Source of the DNA: Bacteroidota bacterium | GTDB taxonomy: Bacteria > Bacteroidota > Bacteroidia > Chitinophagales > Chitinophagaceae | Assembly (NCBI GenBank): GCA_016868815.1 | Contig: VGFQ01000007.1 | Coordinates: 1 to 64,000, forward strand | Length of the DNA stretch: 64,000 nucleotides | Direction: 5' to 3' | Shown here: positions 8,286 through 16,567 of the stretch, piece after piece | Position numbering within the stretch: position 1 is the stretch's first letter | How the letters are laid out: the number at the start of each line of letters is the position of its first letter | Program-made: the position numbers and the translations under genes | The notes under the pieces: model-generated | The model's database searches: none | What the model was told of the DNA's origin: nothing | What the model saw: the letters and a program-made list of their open reading frames with translations, nothing else

Positions 8286-9056
8286 TCAATCGCCTGCCGA
8301 TTTTTCCAGGCTGTATTTTTTGGATAGTTGTTGCTTCAGAGATTTAGCTTTCTCAAGCAGATCCTCGTAACGGTCCATCAGTGCGAAGGAATTGTTGTTG
8401 ACATAGATGGCCTTGATGAGGAGCTGGTTGATGGTCGCCGGGTTGGTGGTCAATAGCCCGGGATGCGTGGTTGGTCTTGCGAATCGGATGTCAACGTTGC
8501 TGGTGCTAGGATCGATGAGCATGTCCTTGAACACCTTCCCCTGGAACAACTCGGGCATGACTTCCCGATAGCTCATAAGCAGTTCCTCTGTGAGCCGCTG
8601 TAGCTCCTCTATCTCGTCGACTTCATTCTCATACGACTGGATCAACTGGACCAGATCAATGTCTTCGATCATCCGCAGTCCTCCGGCATTCTTGAGCTGT
8701 TGGAAGCCGTTGCGGGAATGATGAAAGAAGTTCCGGATGGATGTAACCCGGGCGAGGAAATACAGGTCGTTGGTGGCGCTGAAGTCGCCAGCCGAGAGCA
8801 AGGTCTTCAGAGAGTCCTCCCGCCGGATACGCGCCTGATAGTCTTGAACCAATCGGCCCAGTGCGGCGATGTCGTTCCGCAGGTCCTCATGTACGATGCG
8901 GATGAACCGCCGCTCCCTGCTTTTTTCGATTTGATGTTCCCGGAAATTCTCCGCGAAGAAGCCCAGCGTGACGGCCAGGAAGAGCATGAGGAATTCCAGG
9001 AAGAGCTGCTTCCATCCTTTTTTGTTTCCTCCATGTCCGTGATGATGTATTTCCAT
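8286..9056 (-). CDS. DUF6090-like single-pass membrane protein
   Basis: A 256-residue protein with a His-rich N-tip (MEIHHHGHGG) and one clear membrane segment (about residues 20-38, FLMLFLAVTLGFFAENFREH), then a long, mostly helical, charged soluble part. It has the pattern of DUF6090-type proteins, which occur in Bacteroidota with unknown function. It is a paralogue of the gene at 9478-10272: the LFLEFLMLFLAVTLGFFAEN part is nearly identical and a QLKNAGGLRMI / QMKNSGALRYV motif is shared. The two genes are divergent across 421 bp. Confidence 0.65.
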   Translation of the reverse strand: MEIHHHGHGGNKKGWKQLFLEFLMLFLAVTLGFFAENFREHQIEKSRERRFIRIVHEDLRNDIAALGRLVQDYQARIRREDSLKTLLSAGDFSATNDLYFLARVTSIRNFFHHSRNGFQQLKNAGGLRMIEDIDLVQLIQSYENEVDEIEELQRLTEELLMSYREVMPELFQGKVFKDMLIDPSTSNVDIRFARPTTHPGLLTTNPATINQLLIKAIYVNNNSFALMDRYEDLLEKAKSLKQQLSKKYSLEKSAGD

Positions 9057-9080
9057 CCCATAATTTTAAGAAAAGTCGCC

Positions 9081-9161
9081 ATGAACCTGCCCATACTCTT
9101 CGGAATCCTGGCCGTCTTCGTGATCCTATACATTCGGCACAGAAGGGAGAATGACACCTGA
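9081..9161 (+). CDS. possible 26-residue membrane microprotein
   Basis: MNLPILFGILAVFVILYIRHRRENDT reads as one hydrophobic helix followed by a strongly basic tail, a typical small membrane protein layout. It starts 24 bp after the divergent DUF6090-like gene. There is no strong ribosome-binding site, only an A-rich AAGAAAAG upstream. Chance cannot be excluded at this length. Confidence 0.3.
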   Translation: MNLPILFGILAVFVILYIRHRRENDT

Positions 9162-9210
9162 CAGTGGCTACCGAAAATACAGTAAAGGAAGATAGGCATT
9201 GCAGTTGATC

Positions 9211-9237
9211 TGCATGGCAACCGGGACGGTACCATGC
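9211..9237. repeat. short inverted repeat
   Basis: TGCATGG (9211-9217) pairs with CCATGCA (9231-9237). It lies in the 421-bp gap 9057-9477, which otherwise holds the microprotein and the hairpin at 9327-9352. It may be the transcript end of the microprotein or a protein-binding site; no U tract follows. Confidence 0.4.
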
Positions 9238-9326
9238 AGACGTCCCCTGGCCTCGTGACAGACCTATGTCGCTCTTAGATTAGCTTTCTACCTTGCCATT
9301 CTCTGCAAGCAACAGTGACCGGCACC

Positions 9327-9352
9327 GTGTGGCACCGTCTCGGGTGCCACAC
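9327..9352. repeat. perfect 10-bp-stem hairpin, copy 1 of a dispersed pair
   Basis: GTGTGGCACC (9327-9336) is exactly complementary to GGTGCCACAC (9343-9352) around a 6-nt loop. There is no U tract. A related hairpin lies at 26074-26099 with about 20 of 26 bases the same and one compensatory base-pair change, which suggests a structured intergenic element. It sits about 125 bp upstream of the second DUF6090-like gene. Confidence 0.55.
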
Positions 9353-9477
9353 CCGTCATCGTACGGGCGTCAGATGCCAGCCAGAACACCTGATGATTTC
9401 ATCTGTCGGCCTTGTCAGGCTTGTTTGACTCATCCATTCACTGCAAGTTCTTATCTTCCACCAAACAGACTTGCCAT

Positions 9478-10272
9478 ATGGAAGTCCATCATCCGAAGCG
9501 AAGAGACCATGCCAGGCATTGGGTAAGCCATCTCACGGAATTCTTCATGCTCTTCCTGGCCGTGACGCTCGGTTTCTTTGCCGAAAACCTTCGCGAGACC
9601 CATATAGAGCAGGAGCGCGCCCATGAGCTCATCAAGGCCTTTGAGTACGACGTCCGGGCCAACATTCATTTCATCGACTCACTGCTCGAGCAGGGCCACA
9701 AGATGGAGTATGAGATAGACACAGCCCTGCTGGTTCTGGAGCAGGCGGAAGACGCTTTCGACCTGGATTTCTTCTACCGGCGTGTCAGCTATGAATTCCC
9801 CAAGTTCCTGAGCAAGAATGATACCTACGAGCAGATGAAGAATTCGGGAGCGCTTCGCTATGTGAAGGACCAGGCACTGGCAGAAAAGATGGTAGAGTAT
9901 TCCAGCAATTCGGAAGGGGCCGAGTACAGAAGCCGGGAGCAGGAGGCCAGCTTTGTGCTGGGTGAGTTCTCCGGGATGCTGATGCGATGGTTTCCTCCGG
10001 AGCTGTCGATCCAGAAATATCTCTATTCCTACGACCGGATGGCAGAACGGCTGCAGTCGCCCGACAGCACGACCCGTCTCCTTAAAAAAATGGACCGCTT
10101 CCGACATTCATCCCCCCATCTCATCCGTGGGGAGGGGTTGCAACAGTTCAAAAGGGAGCTGATACCGGTTTTAACAAGAAGGCTGGGCTTGATGAAGACG
10201 ACGATGTCTTTTTTGATCAATGCCAAGCAAAAGGGGCTTGACATCCTCACCTATCTGGAGCAACATGAATGA
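9478..10272 (+). CDS. DUF6090-like single-pass membrane protein, paralogue of 8286-9056
   Basis: The start at 9478 gives MEVHHPKRRDHARHW, matching the His/basic tip of its paralogue; an upstream ATG at 9412 would add residues with no counterpart. One membrane segment follows (FFMLFLAVTLGFFAENL, about residues 21-38), then ~220 mostly helical residues. The last 8 bases overlap the start of the sulfatase (ATGAATGA), so the two are almost certainly translated together. That tight link with a sulfatase hints at an envelope or regulatory role, but nothing shows an enzymatic site. Confidence 0.65.
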   Translation: MEVHHPKRRDHARHWVSHLTEFFMLFLAVTLGFFAENLRETHIEQERAHELIKAFEYDVRANIHFIDSLLEQGHKMEYEIDTALLVLEQAEDAFDLDFFYRRVSYEFPKFLSKNDTYEQMKNSGALRYVKDQALAEKMVEYSSNSEGAEYRSREQEASFVLGEFSGMLMRWFPPELSIQKYLYSYDRMAERLQSPDSTTRLLKKMDRFRHSSPHLIRGEGLQQFKRELIPVLTRRLGLMKTTMSFLINAKQKGLDILTYLEQHE

Positions 10273-11893
10273 TCTGCGGGGCTTATCGACAAACCATTCC
10301 CTACCTGTTGGCATGCGCCGAGGGTTTGCTCCTTTTCTTGCCTCTCTGCTGGTGTCGATGCTCGTGTTGCTGACAGGTGCTTACCGGCCTCTACAGGAGG
10401 AGGCGCTGCCTTCCCGACGTCTGAACGTCCTCTTTGCGATCGCCGACGACCAGTCGTTCCCGCACGCGTCGGCCTATGGCAGCCGACTGTTTCGCACACC
10501 TGCCTTTGATCAGGTGGCTGCGGCAGGGATATTATTTCGCAACGCCTTCGTTGCGGCCCCGCAATGCAGTCCCTCGCGGGCGGCGATCCTGACAGGACGG
10601 AATATCTGGGCCTTGGCGGAGGCGGGCACGCATTCGAGCCTCTTCCCATCCTCCTACCGGCTTTTCACTGATGTGATGGAAGAGGCGGGCTATGCCGTAG
10701 GCTTCACGGGTAAGGGATGGGGGCCCGGCAACTGGAAGGATGCAGGCCGAAAGCGCAATCCTGCCGGGTATGAGTATAATGAGATCCGACTGAAGGACCG
10801 GCCTGCCGCAGGCATCCACGCCACCGACTATGCCGCCAACTTCCGGCAGTTTCTGGAGCGGCGAAAGCCTGGGGTACCCTTTTTCTTCTGGTACGGCGGA
10901 GAGGAGCCACATCGTCCTTATGAGGCGGGCTCGGGTCGCAGGTCCGGCATCCCCTCCGATGTTATGGAAGTCCCTGGCTTTCTGCCCGACCACCCGGAGG
11001 TCCGCGACGATCTGGCTGACTATGCGATGGAGGTCGGCTGGTTCGACCGGCAGTTGGGAGAGATGATCCATTTGTTGCAGGAGGCTGGCGAATGGGAGCA
11101 CACGATCGTGATTGTGACGGCCGACAACGGTATGTCCTATCCCTATGCCAAAGCCAACCTGCAGATGTATGGGACGCATGTCCCGCTGGCGATCTGCGGA
11201 CCAGGAATTCGGCGGCTGCCCGAAGGCACGGATGCGATGGTCTCGCTGGCCGACATTGCCCCCACAGTACTTGAGATGACCGGACTGCCTCTGATGCCCG
11301 GTATGAGTGCCGTATCGATGCGGCCACTGCTGGAAGGTGCCGTCACTGATGGACTGACGGCCTTGCATTCATTCATCGTCACGGGTCGCGAGCGGCACAC
11401 GCATGCACGGCCAGACAATGTCGGCTATCCGGCGCGCGCCCTCTTCGACGGTCGGCACCTGTATATCCGCAACCTGAAGCCCGACCGTTGGCCGGCCGGC
11501 GATCCGCCTCCCCAGGGAGCAGAGGCGGGCCAATTACCCACAGGGATGAAGTCGATCGAGGAGGGTTATGAGGATGTCGATGCCTCTCCGGTGAAGTCGC
11601 TGCTCATCCGGGAACGGCAACGATATCCGCAATTGTTTGCGCTGGCCTATGCCCGCAGACCTGCGGAGCAGCTCTACGACATCAGGCAGGATCCCTACTG
11701 CCTTCACGACCTCTCCACCTCGAAGCGTCATGGGTCGATCCGAAAGCGCCTGTCCGATCAGCTCGACTCGACCCTGCGGCGCCAGGGCGACCCCCGCGTG
11801 ACGGGCGGCGGGGAGGTCTTCGACACGTACCCACGCTTTGGCAACATGCGGCCCTTCCCCGGCTTCCGCACACAGGGCGTGTACAATCGCTGA
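10265..11893 (+). CDS. sulfatase, N-sulfoglucosamine-sulfohydrolase-like (S1 family)
   Basis: A type I sulfatase that hydrolyses sulfate esters or N-sulfates. The formylglycine motif is QCSPSRAAILTG, with the modifiable Cys at about residue 101 (codon 10565-10567). FAIADDQS carries the first metal-binding Asp pair, GKGWGPG the Lys, and TADNGMS the second Asp/Asn. FRNAFVAAPQCSPSR followed by a Leu-rich GTHSS segment looks like the sulfamidase (SGSH, S1_8-like) branch; that subgrouping is tentative. A hydrophobic N-terminus (ASLLVSMLVLLTGA) acts as export signal, and a Met at 10313 is an alternative start. It overlaps the upstream DUF6090-like gene by 8 bp. Confidence 0.88.
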   Translation: MNDLRGLSTNHSLPVGMRRGFAPFLASLLVSMLVLLTGAYRPLQEEALPSRRLNVLFAIADDQSFPHASAYGSRLFRTPAFDQVAAAGILFRNAFVAAPQCSPSRAAILTGRNIWALAEAGTHSSLFPSSYRLFTDVMEEAGYAVGFTGKGWGPGNWKDAGRKRNPAGYEYNEIRLKDRPAAGIHATDYAANFRQFLERRKPGVPFFFWYGGEEPHRPYEAGSGRRSGIPSDVMEVPGFLPDHPEVRDDLADYAMEVGWFDRQLGEMIHLLQEAGEWEHTIVIVTADNGMSYPYAKANLQMYGTHVPLAICGPGIRRLPEGTDAMVSLADIAPTVLEMTGLPLMPGMSAVSMRPLLEGAVTDGLTALHSFIVTGRERHTHARPDNVGYPARALFDGRHLYIRNLKPDRWPAGDPPPQGAEAGQLPTGMKSIEEGYEDVDASPVKSLLIRERQRYPQLFALAYARRPAEQLYDIRQDPYCLHDLSTSKRHGSIRKRLSDQLDSTLRRQGDPRVTGGGEVFDTYPRFGNMRPFPGFRTQGVYNR

Positions 11894-12091
11894 AGCAGCG
11901 TGTGTTCGTGACCGTTACTGCTTCTCGGAATTTTGAAATCGATGGATGCAAGTTTGATTGCATGGCAACAAGACCGGACAGATGTCAGGTATCCATTCTT
12001 TCGAACAGGTCATGTCTCGCCATTGCCATTCTCGAATCCACTCGAATTTCAATACATTGGAGATGAATAGTCGTATTTAAGATCTGACAGC

Positions 12092-14023
12092 ATGAACAGA
12101 AGACAGTTCGTCGGCCGCATTGGTAACAGCAGTCTTTGCCTGTTGGCATCGGGTTTGCCGTCGATGGCATGCGCCGCTGCCGTTGCTGCAGGCGGCGAGT
12201 TCCTCTTCGTGGAGGCCGAGCAGTTCGCGCATCACGGCGGTTGGGAGTTGGACCAGCAGTCGATGCACCAGATGGGCTCACCTTATCTGCTGGCCCATGG
12301 CCTGGGCATCCCGGTGGCGGATGCCACGACGGTGGTGCGGTTTCCGTCGGCCGGCCGCTACCGCGTGTGGGTGCGCACGCGCGACTGGGTGGCGCCCTGG
12401 AACGCACCCGGCGCTCCTGGCAGGTTCCAGCTGCTGGTGGACGGCAAGCCCCTGGCGGAGACCTTCGGCACGAAGGGTGCCGACTGGCACTGGCAGGATG
12501 GTGGCAGCGTGCGCGTGGGCCGCAAGGTAAGACTGGCCCTGCACGACCTTACGGGCTTCGAGGGTCGCTGCGAGGCCGTGCTGTTCTGCAAGGATCCGGA
12601 ATTCATTCCTACGAACGAGATCGATAAACTCACCGCCTTCCGTCGTCGGTTGCTGGGATTGCCCGACCGTCCCGATGCGGGGGGAGCCTTCGACCTGATC
12701 GTGTCGGGTGGCGGTCTCGCGGGCACCTGTGCCGCCATCGCCGCGGCGCGCAACGGCGTGCGGGTGGCGTTGGTGCAGGACAGGCCCGTGCTCGGCGGCA
12801 ACGGCAGTTCCGAAGTGCGCGTTTGGCCGGAAGGACATACCAACCGCTCGCTGTATCCGCATGTGGGCGATATCGTCAACGAGATCCTGCCGCCCATCCA
12901 GAAAAAGTCGGGTCAGGTCCTCAACGGCGTCTCGGCCGACCATTACGACGATGCGTTGAAGCTCCGCATCGTGCGGGCGGAACCCAACATCACGCTGCTG
13001 CTGAACCACCGTGTGGTGTCGGTGGAGACGGAGGGCGACCTGATCCGCGCCGTGGTGGTGCAGAGTACGCTCACCTCGCGCCAGACGCGGTTGGAGGGAA
13101 GACTGTTCTCCGACTGTACCGGGGATGCCACCATCGGCTACCTGGCGGGGGCCGACCACGAATACAAGGTGGAGCAGTTGATGGGGAGCACCAACCTCTT
13201 CAACGTGCTTGACGCCACCAACCGCGAGGAGGTGCTGGCCTGCGAGTGCAAGGACAAGGCGGCGCTCTCGATGAAATGCGAGGCCGGAGATTACGATCAG
13301 CCCTTCCCCCGCTGTCCGTGGGCGCTGGACCTTTCCGACAAGCCCTTCCCCGGCCGCAAGGGCGTGCAGACCTTCGGCAAGGAGGGGCTCGCCTCCTTCG
13401 CCAACATGTGGTATTGGGAGAGCGGCTTCAACAAGGACCAGGTCAACGACATCGAGCTCATCCGCGACCACAACCTGAGGGCCATGTATGGCGCCTGGGA
13501 TGTGCTGAAGAACGTCGACGGGATGTACCCGAGGCATCGGCTCGGATGGTCGGCCTTCATCGCGGGGAAGCGTGAGTCGAGGCGGCTGATGGGTGACGTG
13601 GTACTTGATGCGACTGACTTCAAAGAGCAAAGAAAATATGAGGATGCGGCCTTCCCCTGCTCCTGGCATGTGGACCTGCACAGTCCCAAGAAGGAGTTCA
13701 AGGAAGGCTTTGCCGACATGGAATTCGTCGCCGACTACACGCGCGGCAAGCAGTACGAGTATGGCGGTGAATACTGGGCGCCGTACCGTACGTTGTACAG
13801 TCGGAACATCCAGAATCTGTTCATGGCCGGTCGGTGCATCAGCGTGACGAAGACGGGTCTGGGCCCCGTGCGGGTGATGAAGACCTGCGGCATGATGGGC
13901 GAGGTGGTGGGCAAGGCGGCGGCCGTATGTATGCAGAAGGGTGTGTATCCGCGCCACGTATATACACAATATTTGAAAGCGCTGCAGGAGTTATTGATGC
14001 GGCCTGGCTCGTCCAGGGCTTGA
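12092..14023 (+). CDS. Tat-exported FAD-dependent oxidoreductase with N-terminal carbohydrate-binding-like domain
   Basis: The N-terminus MNRRQFVGRIGNSSL has a twin-arginine motif and a hydrophobic stretch ending in Ala, so the folded flavoprotein is probably exported by Tat. Residues ~35-175 form a beta-rich unit (FVEAEQFAHHGGWE, GRYRVWVRTRDW, FQLLVDGKPLA) that looks like a carbohydrate-binding jelly roll. From ~205 comes the dinucleotide-binding FAD_oxidored domain: LIVSGGGLAGTCAAIAA, then DRPVLGGNGSSEVRVW. The end has NLFMAGRCISVTKTG and VRVMKTCGMMGEVVG, typical of FAD contact at the C-terminus. Substrate is unknown; sugar or glycan oxidation is inferred from the neighbouring SDR and HAD-type genes. 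It starts 198 bp after the sulfatase. Confidence 0.82.
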   Translation: MNRRQFVGRIGNSSLCLLASGLPSMACAAAVAAGGEFLFVEAEQFAHHGGWELDQQSMHQMGSPYLLAHGLGIPVADATTVVRFPSAGRYRVWVRTRDWVAPWNAPGAPGRFQLLVDGKPLAETFGTKGADWHWQDGGSVRVGRKVRLALHDLTGFEGRCEAVLFCKDPEFIPTNEIDKLTAFRRRLLGLPDRPDAGGAFDLIVSGGGLAGTCAAIAAARNGVRVALVQDRPVLGGNGSSEVRVWPEGHTNRSLYPHVGDIVNEILPPIQKKSGQVLNGVSADHYDDALKLRIVRAEPNITLLLNHRVVSVETEGDLIRAVVVQSTLTSRQTRLEGRLFSDCTGDATIGYLAGADHEYKVEQLMGSTNLFNVLDATNREEVLACECKDKAALSMKCEAGDYDQPFPRCPWALDLSDKPFPGRKGVQTFGKEGLASFANMWYWESGFNKDQVNDIELIRDHNLRAMYGAWDVLKNVDGMYPRHRLGWSAFIAGKRESRRLMGDVVLDATDFKEQRKYEDAAFPCSWHVDLHSPKKEFKEGFADMEFVADYTRGKQYEYGGEYWAPYRTLYSRNIQNLFMAGRCISVTKTGLGPVRVMKTCGMMGEVVGKAAAVCMQKGVYPRHVYTQYLKALQELLMRPGSSRA

Positions 14024-14113
14024 CGTCTATGCCGCTCCTTCGGATGTTTTTCGCAGGGGTCCACGGATCGATTTTGCATGGTACCTCCTGCCTACGCAAT
14101 CCTGGAATTGACC

Positions 14114-14848
14114 ATGACGAAAACAATGCAATTTGAAGGGCAGACAGCCATTGTAACGGGCGCCAGTTCAGGCATTGGTCTTGCCATTGCCGCTGCGCTG
14201 GCAGCGCAGGGGGCGGAGGTTTTCAACTTCGATCAGATGCCTCCGTCGGATCCACAGCCCGGCATCCCATGGCGCAATGTCGAGATCACTGAAGAGGCCT
14301 CCGTCTGTGCGGCCGTCGAAGGCATCGTTGGGGAGCGGAGCATGATCCACATCCTAGTCAACAGCGCCGGCATCACGGGTTTGACGAACCGCAGGAGTCA
14401 TGAGACCGACACGTCGGATGTGCGGCGCGTGATGGATGTGAACTTCTTCGGTGCCTATCTCACGTCGAAGCATGTGTTGCCGGTGATGACCGCAAATGGC
14501 TACGGCCGCATCCTGCACATTGCCTCCATCGCGGGCAAGGAGGGCAATGCCGGCATGCTGGCCTATTCGGCATCTAAGGCGGCCGTCATCGCCCTGGCGA
14601 AGGTGCAGGGGAAGGAGTATGCCGAGACGGGTGTCACGGTGAATGCGCTGGCGCCCGCCGTCATCCGCACGCCGCTGGTGGACGGCCTACCCGACGAGCA
14701 GGTGGAGTACATGACCTCGAAGATCCCGATGCGGCGCTGCGGCACCCTGCAGGAGGCGGCCGACATGGCGCTGTTCATCGTATCGCCACAGAACAGCTTC
14801 ACGACGGGCTTCACCTTCGACCTGTCGGGTGGACGGGCCACGTACTGA
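14114..14848 (+). CDS. short-chain dehydrogenase/reductase (SDR)
   Basis: A classical cytoplasmic SDR of 244 residues: the NAD(P)-binding TGASSGIG near the N-terminus, NSAG, catalytic Ser in IASIAG, and YSASK carrying Tyr and Lys. The C-terminus ends LSGGRATY, common in sugar- and polyol-acting SDRs. The ATG at 14114 is preferred over an upstream in-frame start because it begins the Rossmann fold at the normal distance. It lies 90 bp after the FAD oxidoreductase and 23 bp before the next dehydrogenase, so it is probably one operon. A role in oxidising a sugar or sugar acid is inferred. Confidence 0.88.
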   Translation: MTKTMQFEGQTAIVTGASSGIGLAIAAALAAQGAEVFNFDQMPPSDPQPGIPWRNVEITEEASVCAAVEGIVGERSMIHILVNSAGITGLTNRRSHETDTSDVRRVMDVNFFGAYLTSKHVLPVMTANGYGRILHIASIAGKEGNAGMLAYSASKAAVIALAKVQGKEYAETGVTVNALAPAVIRTPLVDGLPDEQVEYMTSKIPMRRCGTLQEAADMALFIVSPQNSFTTGFTFDLSGGRATY

Positions 14849-14871
14849 AACGCAACCTTATATTCATTTCC

Positions 14872-15876
14872 ATGTCGAATGCGATCGAACCCGAAGACAT
14901 ACCCGTCGGCGTCGTGGGACTGGGCCTGATGGGCTGCAGCATCACCACCTGTCTGCTGATGGCGGGCCATCCGGTGGTGGCGGTCGCCCCCGTTCCGGGC
15001 GACCTTGACCACGCGCTGACGCGTATCCAGGGTCATCTGGCGAAGTCGAGGGAGGAGGGGCTGACACCACATCCGCCCGAATGGCATCTGCAGCGACTGG
15101 TGATCACGGAGGCATATGCAGCGCTGGCATCGGCGCGGCTCGTGGTGGAATGCACGCTGGAGGATGCCGAGGTCAAACGTTCCGTCTATGCGAAGGTGGA
15201 GGCGGTGATCGCCGACGATGCGCTCCTCACGTCGAACACTTCGGCCATCCCGATCAGCATCCTGCAGGGGTTGACGCGGCGTCCGGAGCGGTTCTTCGGA
15301 CTGCACTGGGCCGAGCCCTCGCATACGACGCGCTTCCTGGAAGTGATCTGTGGAGAGGGGAGTGATGTCGCCCTTGGCGAATCGCTCTACGACCTGTCGT
15401 GGCACTGGGGCAAGGAGCCCACGCTGGTTCGGAAGGACATCCGCGGCTTCATCACCAACCGCCTCATGTATGCCATGTACCGCGAGGCCTGCCACCTGGT
15501 GGAGGGCGGCTATGCGACGGTGGAGGATGTGGACAGGGCCTGTCGCAACAACGCCGGCTACTGGATGACGCTGGTGGGCGTGTTCCGCTGGATGGACCTC
15601 ACGGGCGTGGCGGCCTACCACACCGTCATGCAGGAGTTGTTGCCGACGCTGAGCAACGCGACGGAAGTGCCGAAGCTGATCGATGACATCGTGAAGGCCG
15701 GCGGCCGGGGCGTGTCCAACGCGCATGGCTTCCACACATACACGAAAGAAGAGGCCGAGTGCTGGGAGGAGACCTTCCGAGCGTTCTCGTATGAGATCCG
15801 GCGGCTGGCGCTGAAGTATCCGGCCGATGTGGTGAAGCGGCAGTTGGAGGCGAGGGAGAAGGGGGAGGATGCCTAA
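14872..15876 (+). CDS. 3-hydroxyacyl-CoA dehydrogenase-like NAD-binding protein
   Basis: The N-terminal Rossmann domain has VGLGLMGCSI (G-x-G-x-x-G type). The catalytic region is LHWAEPSH, where beta-oxidation enzymes usually have HFFNPV. A C-terminal helical domain (residues ~195-310) includes NRLMYAMYREACHLVEGG and DVDRACRNNAGYW. With 334 residues it fits single-function HBDH or L-gulonate-3-dehydrogenase-like proteins rather than the large FadB type. The unusual HWAEP motif and the location behind a flavoenzyme and an SDR favour a sugar-acid substrate over acyl-CoA, as inference. It is last in the operon starting at 12092. Confidence 0.78.
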   Translation: MSNAIEPEDIPVGVVGLGLMGCSITTCLLMAGHPVVAVAPVPGDLDHALTRIQGHLAKSREEGLTPHPPEWHLQRLVITEAYAALASARLVVECTLEDAEVKRSVYAKVEAVIADDALLTSNTSAIPISILQGLTRRPERFFGLHWAEPSHTTRFLEVICGEGSDVALGESLYDLSWHWGKEPTLVRKDIRGFITNRLMYAMYREACHLVEGGYATVEDVDRACRNNAGYWMTLVGVFRWMDLTGVAAYHTVMQELLPTLSNATEVPKLIDDIVKAGGRGVSNAHGFHTYTKEEAECWEETFRAFSYEIRRLALKYPADVVKRQLEAREKGEDA

Positions 15877-16143
15877 GAGGCAGGGTTGCGCCCGGCTTCA
15901 GGGGTGGTTGCCGAAGGATCAGTAAACCTTTGCCATCTTATCCGAGTGGATATCAGCCGTATGAGGTCAATCGGACCCCAATGAAGGTGGGCACTGCAGC
16001 ACTGTTCACCTCTCGTATCGGCTCAGGAGTTGGAACCGTTCGCGGTTCACAAAGCATGTGTAGCTGCAGAGGGCATACGCGACTTCAGACAGTCTGGTGT
16101 AATAATCGGGCGGCTGCCTTGACATATCTGTAAAGCCCAACGC

Positions 16144-16386
16144 ATGAAATCCCCATTCAACAGATACCTTTATGCTGGGTTCTTCCTTTTGGGAGTTTAC
16201 CAGGCCATCTTCCAGAGCGATTACCTGCAGGCCGCCGCTTCCTTGGGTATCGGGCTGGCGTTCGATCCCTTCGATACCGAACAGACATGGAAGGACAGGC
16301 CCAGTTGGCAGAAGGCGGTGCTGATCGTGCATCTGGCCCTTACAGCGGCCATGTTGGGTTTTGGCATCGGTTTGCAGGATAGATAG
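16144..16386 (+). CDS. small membrane protein, 80 residues
   Basis: Two or three hydrophobic segments (residues ~8-22, ~25-40 and ~55-75) are separated by a charged DPFDTEQTWKDRPSWQK loop. The sequence looks coding and similar short proteins occur in Bacteroidota, but no named domain is recognised. It stands alone, 267 bp after the dehydrogenase operon and 181 bp before SusC. Confidence 0.5.
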   Translation: MKSPFNRYLYAGFFLLGVYQAIFQSDYLQAAASLGIGLAFDPFDTEQTWKDRPSWQKAVLIVHLALTAAMLGFGIGLQDR

Positions 16387-16481
16387 GCATGTAATGCACA
16401 AGTTCGTATCAACAAGCTTGGATTCATACGTATATTCGTACTCATAGTAAGTAAATGGTCCATGCTGTGAACCTACCCAAG

Positions 16482-16547
16482 ACAGGCGGGTTGTCACAGA
16501 ACGGCCCTCGATGCATACGAAGTCAACAGGGATGCCAGACGGCATCC
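16482..16547. repeat. 66-bp direct repeat, left copy, upstream of susC
   Basis: This segment matches 22025-22090 at 58 of 66 positions. Both copies include GAAGTCAACAGGGATGCC, an identical 18-bp core at 16519-16536. It ends with an inverted pair GGATGCC/GGCATCC around a 4-nt loop, but lacks the long second arm and U tract of the right copy. It lies 21 bp upstream of the susC ATG at 16568, so it would be in the leader RNA. The strand is arbitrary. Confidence 0.8.
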
Positions 16548-16567
16548 GACCGTTTAGAATCACGTAT

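Noticed and set aside
12278..13969. 563-residue reverse frame opposite the FAD oxidoreductase
   Set aside because: Long antisense frames are common in GC-rich genes; its composition is His/Arg/Val-rich without motifs and the forward strand encodes a clear flavoprotein.
16006..16563. 185-residue reverse frame upstream of susC
   Set aside because: It crosses the repeat and the opposite small membrane gene, and its sequence is the complement of those; no family fits.
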